Of a stretch of 64,000 bases of DNA, positions 1 through 12,259 are shown piece by piece (positions within the stretch are counted from its first letter, which is position 1; every line of letters begins with the position of its first letter). Source of the stretch: Plotosus lineatus (taxonomy: Eukaryota; Chordata; Actinopteri; Siluriformes; Plotosidae). The DNA lies in contig CM045729.1 of NCBI GenBank assembly GCA_024760905.1, forward strand, positions 8,874,580 to 8,938,579, written 5' to 3'. Below the pieces are notes generated by a model, which had not been told where the DNA came from, ran no database searches, and worked only from the letters and a program-made list of their open reading frames with translations. A program made the position numbers and the translations under genes.

Positions 1-1262
1 TTTGCAGTGGAAGTGCGGAACAAATTTCAGGCTCTAGGGGAAAAACAGGAGATGACAATAGACAGCTTCAATCAGGCCCTTTGGGAAGCAGAAGTAGTGG
101 CTTATATCTACACCTCCATCCTATGAGCATTCACCCAGTCTTTAAAGTCATCCTCAGCACTTAGGATTGTCTCTTAGCCACCAGAAAGGATTGTCACTGG
201 ACAATGGAGTACAATGTGATCTGTAGTTCTGGGCCTCCTTGACAGCTACGACAGGCATCAGAGTCTTTCAGTTTTCAGTGGTGCATGTGTGCAGCAGTCC
301 TGCCATGTCCAGTCAGAAGGCGGTTGGAGGTGACCCATTGTTTCCGGTTGCAGCTCTCAAAACCTGGCAACTTTTCCGTAGGGTCAAAATGTTACCTCCC
401 TTGGGAGTGTGCTGGTTCCACATTGTTTTCCATTCTTCAGTAAGGTTGAAGTCTTCAACTTTTGATTTGTAGAATGGATTCCTGGATTTTAGCATTGAGG
501 TTGTTGGCATACTCTCCATGATGATTTTCAAAGGAATCTGTTTGGTGGTTTACTCTATCCTTTTATGCATTTTCTGGTTTGCTTCTTGTATTCTCAGAGA
601 TGGTGGTTCAATGGCACTCATGGTTGTGAGTCATTGTGATGAGGTTGACTTGAGACATCCAGACACAATTCTCATTTGTTTCTCTGAGTTTGACATCAAT
701 TAGTTTTATATGAGGGCTTCTCATCCACACTGGGGCACATTATTCTACACTACAGGAGAGGGTCAGGGCAGATGTTCGCAGGACTTGTTGTGAGGCTCCC
801 CAGGAAGAGTTTGCAAGTTTTCTCATTAAGCAGTTTCATTTTGCGATCTTGTTTGCACACCCCTCAAAATATTTGAGATAGCTCAGTGTCCTATCCAATG
901 TGACACCTAAATATTTTGGGTTGCGGTCTGTGGATAGTGTGGTGTGACCAATTGTTATGTTGAGTTCTTTCCTTGCTTTCTTGTTGTTCAGGTTGAATGA
1001 TGCTGAAACCGACTTGGTGGTATTCAATTTCAGGTACCATTTATCAAAGTAGTCCTTGAGTTTTATGGTGTCACTGCTGCGTACCTTTTCAATTTTTTTC
1101 CAGTCTTTAGATTGAGGGGCCAAAACCCAGTCGTCTGCATACCCAAGGTTGAAAGATTCACAGCTTGGCATGTCACTTATATACACATTAAAGAAAGCTG
1201 GTGCTATAACTGAGCCTTGGGGTACTACGTTCTTGATTTTCCTTGTGATACTTTTTGTCCCT
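1..1262 (-). mobile_element. LINE relic, reverse transcriptase part (Jockey/I-like)
   Basis: Decayed non-LTR retrotransposon read on the minus strand. Peptide fragments in order are VPQGSVIAPAFFN (RT motif before the active site) at about 1200-1240, GYADDWVLAP (the YADD catalytic box) near 1120-1145, NPKYLGVTLDR near 895-925, and later C-terminal pieces such as EEWKTMWNQHTPKGG between 313 and 531. A Cys-rich end (CRSCQGG type) follows near 240-270. Frames shift several times, so it is not functional. The RT wording resembles jockey-like elements common in invertebrate and some fish genomes; the exact clade is inferred. It runs off the left edge and is abutted by the RTE element at about 1263. 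Confidence 0.7.
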
Positions 1263-4200
1263 CCAAATCTTCTTCTTTCTTCTTTTCCTTTCGGCTGTTC
1301 CCTTCAGGGGTCGCCACAGCAAATGATCTGCCTCCATCTCTCCCTATCCTCTGCATCTTCTACTCTTACTCCAACGACCTTCATGTCTGCCTTCACCGCA
1401 TCCATAAATCTTCTCTTTGGTCTTCCTCGAGGCCTTTTGCCTGGTAGTTCCAACCATAGCATCCTACGACCAATATACTCACTATTCCTCCTCTGTACAT
1501 GTCCAAACCATCTCAATCTAGCCTCTCTGACTTTGTCTCCAAAACATCTAACATGTGCTGTCTTTCTGATGTACTCATTTCTGATCCTATTCATCCTCAT
1601 TACTCCCAAAGAGAACCTCAACATTTTCATCTCTGCTACCTCCAACTCTGACTCCTGTCTTTTCCCCAGGGCCACTGTCTCTAAACCATACAACATTGCT
1701 GGCCTCATCACCGTCTTGTACACTTTTCCCTTCATTCTTGCCGATACTCTCCTATCACACATCACACCGGACACTTTTCTCCATCCATTCCAACCTGCCT
1801 GCACGCGCTTCTTCACCTCTTTTCCACACTCTCCATTGCTCTGTATTGTTGAGCCTAAGTACTTAAAATCCTCCACCTTCTTTATCTCTGCCCCCTGTAA
1901 CCTCAAAGTTCCTCTTGGGTCCTTGTCATTCACACACATGTATTCTGTCTTACTAAGACTAACCTTCAATCCCCTCCTTTCCAGGGCATACCTCCACCTC
2001 TCTAGATTTTCCTCCACTTGGTCTTTGCTCTCACTACAGATCACTATGTCATCTGCAAACATCATAGTCCATGGAGATTCTTGTCTAACCTCGTCTGTTA
2101 GCCTGTCCATCACCATAGCAAACAAGAAAGGGCTGAGAGCTGACCCTTGATGCAGTCCCACCTCCACCTTGAACTCTTCTGTCACACCGACAGCACACCT
2201 CACCACTGTCTTACATCTCTCATACATGTCCTGCACCACTCTAACATACTTCTCTGTCACTCCAGACTTCCTCATACAATACCACAGTTCTTCTCTCGGC
2301 ACCCTGTCATATGCTTTCTCCAGATCCACAAAGGCACAATGCAGCTCCTTCTGACCTTCTCTGTACTTCTCTATTAACATCCTCAAAGCAAACACTGCAT
2401 CTGTGGTGCTCTTTCTTGGCATGAAACCAAACTGTGGTTCACAAATGCTGACCTCTGCCCTTAGTCTTGCTTCCACTATTCTTTCCCATAGATTCATTGT
2501 ATGGATCATCAACTTTATCCCTCTGTACATCTCCCTTGTTCTTAAAAATGGGCACAAGCACACTTCTCCTCCATTCCTCGGGCATCTGCTCAATTATAAA
2601 AAATAAAAAATATTCTTGTCAGAAAATCTACTGCTACCTCCCCTAGATACTTCCATACCTCAACTGATATGTCATCAGGGCCAACTGCCTTTCCACTCTT
2701 CATCCTCTTCAATGCCCTCCTCACTTCTCCCTTACTAATCTTTGCTACTTCCTGCTCCTCAATGGTCACCCCTTCTACTCTTTTTTCTCTCTCATTTTCC
2801 TCATTCATTAGCTCTTCAAAGTATTCTTTCCATCTTCCCAGCACACTTCTGTCATCAGTCAATACATTTCCCTCTCTGTCCTTTATCACTCTAACTTGCT
2901 GCACGTCTTTCCCATCTCTATTTCTCTGCTGTGCTAACCTGTATAGATCATTTTCTCCCTCCTTACTGTTCAACCTATCATACAAGTCATCATACGCTCT
3001 CTGTTTGGCCTTTGACACTGCTACCTTCGCCTTACGCTGTGTCTCCCTGTAGTCCTGTTTACTCTCTTCGGTCCTCTCAATGTCCCACTTCTTCTTGGCT
3101 AACCTCTTCTTTTGTACACACTCCTGCACTTCCTCATTCCACCACCAAGTTTCCTTATCTACTTTCCTTCCAGAGGACACACCAAGTACTCTCCTACCGG
3201 TCTCCCTGATCACATTGGCTGTGGTTGTCCAGTCCTCTGGAAGCACTTCCTGACTACCCAAAGCCTGTTTCAACTTCTCCTTGAAGACAACACGACACTC
3301 TTCCTTTTTCAGCTTCCACCACTTTGTCTTCTGCCTTGCCTTTGCCTTTTTCACCTTTCTCACCATCAGTGTCATCCCGCACACCACCATCCTATGCTGT
3401 TTGGCAACACTCTCACCCACTACTACTTTGCAGTCACTGACTTCCTTCAAATTACATCGCCTACACAAGATGTAGTCTACCCGTGTGCTCCTACCTCCGC
3501 TTTCATAAGTCACCCTATGCTCCTGTTTCTTCTGGAAGAAAGTATTCACCACAGCCATTTCCATCCTTTTTGCAAAATCGATCAACATCTGTCCTTCTGT
3601 GTTCCTGTCCTGGATACCAAACCTGCCCATCACTTCCTCGTCCCCTCTGTTGCCTGCACCAACATGTCCATTGAAGTCTGCTCCAATGACCACTCTTTCA
3701 CCTCTGGGGGTACTCTGCATCACTTCATCTAACTCACTCCAGAATCTCTCCTCTTCTAGCTTACATCCTGCCTGTGGGGCATAAGCACTAACAACATTGA
3801 CCATCACGCCTTCAATTTCTAACTTGAGACTCATCACTCTGTCTGACACTCCTTTCACTTCTAGAACATTCCTGACAAACCCCTCCTTCATGATGACTCC
3901 TACTCCATTTCTCTTCCCATCCACACCATTATAAAACAGTTTAAACCCTGCTCCTAAGCTTCTAGTCTTTCTACCTTTCCATGTTGTCTCCTGAACACAC
4001 AGTATGTCCACCTTCCTCCTCTGCATCATGTCAGCCAGCTCCCTATCTTTTCCTTGCATAGTTCCAACATTCAAAATCCCCACTCTCAGTCCTAGACTCA
4101 TGCCTTTCCTCTTCTCTCTCTGCCTACGGACACGCCTCCCACCTCTCCTTCTTCAACGTCTTCGACCAACAGTAGTCCAATTTCCATCAGCACCCTGTTG

Positions 4201-4407
4201 ATTGACAACACTGATGGCGGTCGTTCTTAACCCGGGCCTCGACCGATCCGGTATGGGGGTAATACTTCTGATTTGCATCATAAATGTTTGGCATTGGTTT
4301 TACGTCGGATGCCCTTCCTGACCCAACCCTCTGCATTTCTCCGGGCTTGGGACCGGCATGAGGGGGGGAGACACTAGTTAATGCCCCCCCCCACCTCATG
4401 GCTGCAT
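1263..4407 (-). mobile_element. RTE-clade LINE, near full length (copy 1)
   Basis: Minus-strand non-LTR retrotransposon. The 3' end at about 1263-1320 has the hallmark reading GGCGACCCCTGAAGGGAAC then AGCCGAAAGGAAAAG, ending in a TTC-rich stretch on the plus strand. The 5' end includes an untranslated leader to about 4407 ending in ATGCAGCCATGAGG, also present in the copy near 20.65 kb. It encodes an APE-type endonuclease then a reverse transcriptase in one strand order, with a short 3' UTR, as is usual for RTE elements. Placement in RTE rests on endonuclease wording resembling vertebrate RTE/BovB relatives and on absence of RNase H. Confidence 0.88.
1304..4101 (-). pseudogene. RTE endonuclease-reverse transcriptase, frameshifted
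   Basis: Two long minus-strand reading frames cover the element's protein. Positions 2590-4101 (503 codons) begin MSLGLRVGILNVGTMQGKD and hold the APE endonuclease: VQETTWKG, IGADFNGHVGAG, then the linker and the RT start KSGKAVGPDDISVEVW. Positions 1304-2593 continue with EPQFGFMPRKSTTDAVFAL, FVDLEKAYDRVPREELW, HQGSALSPFLF, the catalytic MFADDIVICSES, and the C-terminal LRWFGHVQRRNSEYIG block. The join near 2530-2625 is damaged: an A-rich stretch replaces about 30 bases found in sister copies, and a nearby deletion shifts the frame. The copy is therefore dead. The long antisense frames over this interval are shadows. Confidence 0.88.
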
Positions 4408-4572
4408 TTGTGTTTGATATTGGATCCTAGATAGGTGAAATCATTTACTTCCTCAATCTTATCACCGTTTAGTTTGATGTTGTCTTTGAGTCTGGCATTC
4501 ATTTTCATGCTCTTGGTGTTCTCGGTACTGACCTTCAAACTAAGGTTTCCAGCTGTTTTTGCCATGGCATGT
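4408..4572 (-). mobile_element. LINE RT fragment (second LINE family)
   Basis: A minus-strand peptide of about 55 residues reads KTAGNLSLKVSTENTKSMKM, then KLNGDKIEEVNDFTYLGSNI. This is the RT segment just after the YADD box (KTK and FTYLGS motifs) of a LINE different from the RTE family next to it. It begins exactly where the RTE 5' leader ends. It may belong to the same family as the endonuclease relic near 50 kb; that link is inference. Confidence 0.6.
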
Positions 4573-4720
4573 ATGGCAAGTATGTTAGAGTGGTGCAGGA
4601 CATGTACAGACTGTACTAGTAGTAATTAAAGGATCAACTTTATTAAATCATCAGTACACACAGTGTTTAATATTTAACAATATCAATGTTGAACTTGTGT
4701 ACTCTGTTTGTCGCTTACAG

Positions 4721-6272
4721 GAATGGAGTCGGCGCCATATGATCGCTTCACCTCATTAGAGTCTGACAGCGAGCAGCGAGGATATAATAAAGCTTCTTTA
4801 CACACACAGAGTGAGTTACAGCTTTATTCATTTCAGGATGTGAACATCAGACACTCAACATATCTGTAAGATGGCAGTAGAATTAGCCTTTTAATGAAAA
4901 CTTTATAGCAGCGTAGTTTTCAGAATAAAGTTGTGTCATATTTCATACTATTTCATATAGTCATTTACAGCGAGCTAAAAATGGGTCGCTTACAAGCAGA
5001 CTAGTCCAATAATGCTATTTGGACATTCAAACCTTACTGTAGCCAATTAGCTAGAATGCCAGCAAACTGGTATTTTTTTGTCAGATAGTGAATGCAAGAG
5101 GACAATTTTTAGTCTTACTCACTGAGAGGTATAGGGGGCAGTGGTGGTCTAGTGGTATAGGGTGCTGGATCGCTGATCCTAAGGTTCGGGGTTCAAGTCC
5201 CACTCTCCACAAGGTTGTCACTGTCCCCCCCAGTGCAGCTAACTGGGTTATCAAAGGTGGGCCATGTCTGTCACTGTCTATGGTGAGAGGTTCATATAAA
5301 AGAACCATTGCTGACTTTCGTAAAGAATAGCTGCAAAGCTGTCAGCGTATTTCTGTCCCTTGTTAAAAGGGTTGTGTCAGGAAGGTCATCCGACGTAAAA
5401 ACCTCTGCCAACTCAAACATGCGAATCATTCACTGTGGAGACCCCTAATAAAGGGAAAGAGTTGAAAGGAAATCTCCCTCACTCACTGAGAGGTAGTTTG
5501 CTATAACAGCGCATGACTGTGTTTACAACACTAATTAGGTTTAGCTCATATTGTAGTTTATGCTAATATTTAAAGCTCAGGTATGCGACTTAAAAACATG
5601 GACTTTCTTCAAATACTTAATGATAATTAAAGCACTGCTTTATTCACAACATGATGATGAATTCCTTTAGGCTTTTTCCTTTTTTTTTGAAGTATTTAAA
5701 AGTATTTTATATTCTGCGAATTAGTATTTGTAATATAGAGTGAGTTTGTTTACTGTATTTTATAATCACTAGTATATTCTATATTAAAGGAGGTTTATGC
5801 CCTCTTTAAAAATGTGATTAAGAAACAATCACATCCCTCATGAATATTGATGTGTGATTATTATTATTTAATCTTATCCTCATATTGCTTTACAGAAAGC
5901 AGGACCAGCCTTTACTCTCATTTAATAAAAATCTGTTTTTTGTTTTTAGTCTCACAGACCTGTCGGTTTTACATCATGTTTGGTGTACTCGCTGCCTTCC
6001 TGCTCCTGCTGACTCTTACTGTGGGAATTAAAAGTACATCATACACATTTGTATTTTTCATGTAATTTATTAATTTAGCTAAAATTCCTCATTCTATTAA
6101 AATGCCACTGAAAGAAAATAACAAATCAAAGAAAACATATAAAATGAACCGGATGTAGTTTTCACAGTGTGGCGCTGTGTAAGCCAAACAAACAAAATAA
6201 GATATTTTAAAGGTTTATGCCTACATATGGGGACATGCACTGTATAATAATGTTTGTGTGTGTGTGTGTGTG

Positions 6273-6318
<46 letters not shown>

Positions 6319-6863
6319 TATATAAAAGTCACTCATGTGAATCAGAAGGTGTCAGATCTGGCCTCGTCGCTGAAGATGATCAGTCAGACAGAAAGGCAGA
6401 CAGGTGAACCACACATTCTTTTATGGTACTTTTGACACAGGAAGTTTTAACTTCATAGAATTTCATTTATTAATTTTTCTTCTGGACTGTTTAATCCTAA
6501 TTAGGGTCGTGGTGAGGCCGCTGCCCATCTCAGCCGTCTCTGTGCAAAGAAAGAGGGCACCCTAGACTATAGAATTTCTCTGAAATGTACCAATTTATAG
6601 ATGAAGCGAGTTACAGCATTAGTGTCAAAATTATATAAAGTGGAATGATTAATAAGGTCTGTGATGGCCTGGCAAGCTGTCCAGGGTGTACTCTGCTTTT
6701 TCCCCACAGTCAGCTGAGATGGGTGCCAGTTTCCCTGCAACCTGGATCAGGATTAAGCGGTTTAGAAAATGGTAAAAGAATGTTAATGTGGTGTGAGTGC
6801 AGCAGGTGAGATTGCACATTTAAACACACCATCATGATACTACATATCTGTTCATTTACGTCT

Positions 6864-6902
<39 letters not shown>

Positions 6903-9900
6903 CTCTTCCCATCTCACCCCCTCCTAGATACCAGTTCCTATTATAAATCTGCAGTTCCACTCCCAGTCAGAGGTGATGCTGTGTTTTTCTGAATGTTAGT
7001 CGGTGATTGTTCTGTGTGTCTTATCAGCTTGGTCGCTGATATAAATGTGTGTGTCTGTGTGTCTGTGTGTGTGTGTGTGTGTGTGTGTATTTGCAGGTTC
7101 TTGTGAGGAAAACTGGTACTTTTATGAAAAAAAGTGTTATTACTTGTCTACTCAGAGGATGAACTGGCACAATGCAGAGAAGAACTGCGTCTTGAGAAGA
7201 GGTCACTTGATGGTGGTGAACAACCGTGAAGAGATGGTAAACCCTAAATACCACGAACACTCTTCTTCTTTTTCTATTCCTTTCGGCTGTTCCCTTCAGG
7301 GGTCGCCAGAGCGAATCATCTGCCTCCATACAAGATAACAAACAGACAAAACAGACAAAACCACACAGACAAAACCACACTGACAGCTTTGCAGCTCCTC
7401 TTTACGAAAGTCAGCAATGGCTGGTTCTATTACAGTACATACCTCTCACCATAGACAGTGAGAGACATGGCCAGCCTTTGATAACCGAGTTAGCTGCACT
7501 GGGGGGAAAGTGAGAACCTTGTGGAGAGTGGGACTTGAACCCCCAACCTGAGGATCAGCGATCCATCGCCCTATACCATCAGGCCACCACTGACCTAAAT
7601 GCCCCAAATACACTACAGTAAACACCTGAAATACCCCCAAATAACTGAAACACCTGAAATTCTCCACTCACCCAAAATGCACTTAATGCTTTAAACACCG
7701 TAAATACTCAAACACCCCAAACACCCTGCATACCCTAAATACTTAAAATACACAGCACATGCTAAATACCCTCTTCTTCTTCTTTTCCTTTCGGCTTTTC
7801 CCTTCAGGGGTCGCCACAGCGAATCATCTGCCTCCATCTCACCCTATCCTTTGCATTTTCTTCTCTTACACCAACTACCTTCATATCCTTCTTCACCACA
7901 TCCATGAATCGAAATACCCTAAACACTCTTAACACCCCAACATTCTAAATATAATTAGCATTTGTTATAATTAACACTAAACATCTTGAATATCCCAAAT
8001 GCTGCAAGCACAATAAATACCCCAAATTCCCCAAACACCTTGAATTCTTTAAACTCCAAAAATACACCTAATCCTAACCCCTCACAACTCTTAGTGTACT
8101 TTCACTGATCAGGAAATACATTCATTCATTTATTTGCTCTATCACTAAATGCCCTCCCCCAGTGCAGCTAATTGGATTATCAAAGGCTGGCCATGTCTCT
8201 CACTGTCTATGGTGTGAGGCATGTGAATGAACCATTACTGACTTTTGACAAGAGTAGGCTGCAAAGCCATCAGCGTGTTTTTAAATCCGGAGTCGGAGTA
8301 CCCTGAAGCAGTTCTTTCACAGTAACGTTCTGGCAACTCCTGCAGTGGCACTGGAACCCAGTCGTATCAGGCACTAGCCCTTCCATTGGATCCTTCCGGT
8401 GGCACTGAGAGGGGGGGACTTGCTGCTTGGGTAACGGCCTGTCCTCCGTTACTCCCTACCCAGGCTCTGCCTACTGGAGAGTATCACCAGCCGGGATACC
8501 AGCCAGAGAAGGCTCCACCTTTCCCTCACTCATAAATCTGACCCCGAAATATTTGAGTTCCTCCACTTGGGGCAGGACCTCATTCCAGACCACGAGGGTG
8601 CATTCCACTCTTTACCAGCTGAGAACCATGGCCTCGGACTGCTGATTCTTATCCCAGCCATTTCTCACTCAACTGCAAATCGCTCCAATGAGAGTTGGAG
8701 TTCCTGGCTTGATGAAGCCAAAAGGACAAAGTTATCCACAAAAAGCAGAGATGAGATTCGATGGCCACTAAACCAGAACCACTCAAAAGTCGGTTCATTA
8801 AAATTATGAACAGAATCGGTGACAATGGACAGCCTTGACGAACACCAACCCTCAATGGAAATTAATTCGACCTGTTGTTCCCAATGAGGACCAAGCTCTG
8901 GCTCCAATGACACAGAGACTGAATGATCTGTAGCAATGGGTCCATTGCAGTACACAGTACTCCCAACTCACACCCCACAAGATAACCTGAGGGGCATGGT
9001 CGAAAGCCTTCTCTAAATCCACAAAACACATGTGGACAGATTGGGCAAACTCCATGGCCCCTTCAGGTTCCTGAAGAGCGTATAGAGTTGGTCAAGAGTG
9101 TTGCGATCAGGATGAAAATCACATTGAGTCCCTGAATCCGGGGTGCAACTATCGGTCGGATCCTCCTCTCCAGCACTCTTGCATAGACTTTCCCAGGTAG
9201 TCTGAGGAGTGTGATTTTACAATAATTGGAACACACTCTCCGGTCCCCATTATTAAAAAGGGGGACTACCACACCGGTTTACCAATCCAGAAGTACAGCC
9301 CCCAATGACCATGCGATGTTGCAGAGACATGTCAAACAAGACAGTCCTACAACATCCAGAGACTCTCATCCATCCTCGGAGGCCGACCACTGAGGAGCTT
9401 TTTGACTACCCCATCGACCTCAGCTCCAGTGATGGGTGAACCCCCATCCAAACCCCGAGGGTCATCCTCCTTCATGGAGAGCATGTTGGTGGAATTGAAG
9501 AGGACCTCGAAGTATTCCTTCCACAGCCTGACAACATCCCCAGTCAAGGTGAGCAGCTCCCAATTTCCATTGTCAACAGTATTTGTGGAGAACTGCTTCC
9601 CCCTCCTGAAGCATTGGATAGTGGTCCAGAACCTTTTTGAGGCCAAACGATAATTGCTTTCCAGGTCCTCACCGAACTCCTCCCACGCCCAAGATTTTGC
9701 ATCATGACAGATCGGGCTGCAGCACATTTGGCAGGTACCTGTCTGCTGCCGCCGGAATCCCTCAGACCAATAAGACCTGATAGGCCTCCTTTTTAAACTG
9801 GACAGCCCCTTCACCAAAGTGTCAACCACTGGGTTCGACAGGCAATGATGACCTTCTAGCCACAGTTATGGGCTGTTGCCTCAATAATGGAGGCACGAAA

Positions 9901-12133
9901 CATGTCCTTTTCGGATTCAACGACATCCCCCTCTTTCGGGATGTGGTTGTAGTTCTGCCGAAGGTGAGAGTTAAAGGCCGCTCTGACAGAAGACTATACC
10001 AAATGTTCCCAGGAGGCTCTAACTAAACTCTTAGGCCTGACAGGATTGGATGGCGGCCTCCGCTGCTATCGGAGCCAACTCACCACCATGTGATGATTGG
10101 TTGACTGCTCCACTTCTCTCTTCACCCGAGTGTCCAGAAAATGTGGCTGCAAGTTCGGTGACATGACTACAAAGTCTATCATCAAACTGCTACCTAGGAT
10201 GTCCTGGTGCCAAGTGCACTTATGGAGACCCTTATGTTTTCCCATGGTGTTCATGATGGACAAACCGTGACAAGTACAGAAATCCAACTATGAAACACCT
10301 TTCGGGTTGAGACTGGAGAGGCCCTACCTGCCGATCACACATTTCCAGGTCACACTATCATTGCCCACATGGGTGTTGACGTCTCCCAAGACAACGAGGG
10401 AGTCTGCCAGGGGTGTGTTCTCTAACACACCCCTTAAAGACTCAAAGAAGGGTGGGTCGTCTGAACTGTCATTTGTTGCATAAGCACAAACAACAGTCAG
10501 GACCCGTCTCCCCACCCGAAGGTGGAGTGAAGCTACCCTTTTGTCTAACGGGGAGCACCCCAATGTGTAGGCATAGAGTCTGTGGGCAACAAGGATGCCC
10601 GCAATGGATCGCCGCCTCTCCCCATGAGCAACTCCAGAATGGAATAAGGCCCAGCCTCTCTTGAGATGGCTGGTTCCAGAGCCCAAGCTATGCATTGAGG
10701 TGTGTTAAACTATATCTAGTTGGTATCTCTCCACCTCACACACCAGCTCAGGCTCCTTCCCCACCAGAGAGGTGACATTCCATGTCTCAAGAGTAAGAGT
10801 CAGTACCTGAGGATTGGTCCGACAGAACCCATGCTTTTGGCTACCAACCAACTCACACTGCATCTGACCCCTATAGCCCCTTTCCCAGATGGTGAATCCA
10901 TGGGAGGGTGGACCAATGTCTCTTTTTCAGGCCGGGCCCGGCCAGGCTCCTTAAACTGAAGCCCAACCACCTTCCTTCAAGCCACTCACCAGGCCTGGTC
11001 CCTGTTGACTCGTGTCTGGGCAAGGGAAATCATCTCCTTTTAAGTTTCTCTGTAAGGGTCTTTGAACTGCGCTTCACCTGGACCTTTATCTAAAAGACCT
11101 GCTTGCCTTGAATGACCGTATCAGGGTCATAATGCCCATGACAACATAGCTCCTAGAATCATTAGGACACGCAAATCCCTCCACCATAAAAAGGTGTCGA
11201 TTCAAGAGGGGCCCCAAACACTTTAAATACTCCAAACATCTCAAACCCTTTAAATACCCAAGCACCCTAAATACCCTCAGATCCTAACCACTTTACATAT
11301 GCCAAACACCCAAACACTTTAAATACCACAAGCACAATGAACACTCTAAATATCCCAAACACCCTGAACACCTTGAATATCCCAAGTACCCCAAATGCAA
11401 TAAATATCCAAAATATCCCAAACACCTTGAATTCCTCAAACACTCCAACTACACCTAATCCTGATCCCTCATGACTCTTAGTGTAGTACAGTACACTGCT
11501 CAGGAAATACATTCATTCATTTATTTGTTGAAGCACTCAAGCTTAGCTCACATGCAAACAGTCATGACCGAATGTACAAACGAATTTCAGTTTGTGGGTA
11601 GTTGAGTATATTTTAGGATGTAATTGGTGGAATTTGAGGTAAATGGTCTGCTTTTGTGGTCTTGGAAAAAGTTTTGCTCCTGCTCAAAATTTGGTGTGAA
11701 TTCAGAGTGGCTCCAATACCAGAGAACAGCTTGAGAAGCAGTTCGGGTTTTGTTGCGCTTTTTCGCACAGCTCAAGCTGCACACGTCACGTGAATCTGCC
11801 CTTTCTATATAGAAGTGACCGGCCAGAGTCCTGTGTGCATACAATTTTGTTTTAAAAAAAAAAAGATCTGCATATTTCCTAAACATCATTGTTTTGACTA
11901 TATTACATGTGTACACGTGTTATTGTTTTTTTTGTTTTGTTTTTTTGTTCCAGGAGTACATATCTCAGGTAGTTAAAGACCATCTGCAGTATTGGATAGG
12001 TCTGGTTGAGAAAGAGGGCGAAGAAACCTGGAGCTGGGTCGATGGAACGGACTTTAACTCCACTGAGCAGTCAGTACTTAAACATAATCCCAAATCCTTG
12101 CACCCTTTAACCTTTACCTCTCAGCTCAAACAT

Positions 12134-12169
<36 letters not shown>

Positions 12170-12200
12170 CTCTCTCTCTCGCTCTCTCTCTCTCGCTCTC

Positions 12201-12259
<59 letters not shown>

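Noticed and set aside
1149..2150. 333-codon plus-strand reading frame
   Set aside because: It is the antisense of the RTE reverse transcriptase; Ser/Leu/Pro-rich composition and no domain. The same applies to plus-strand frames at 2669-3784, 17601-18113 and 19271-19930.
5140..5215. tRNA-like sequence with box A and box B
   Set aside because: It is the head of SINE A, repeated many times with a non-tRNA body; no cloverleaf with paired acceptor stem expected. Heads at 16515, 38480, 54513 and 57850 were rejected as tRNA genes for the same reason.
7594..8095. Interstitial telomere repeat
   Set aside because: Units resemble CCCTAAATAC but vary in length and lack consistent TTAGGG/CCCTAA phase.
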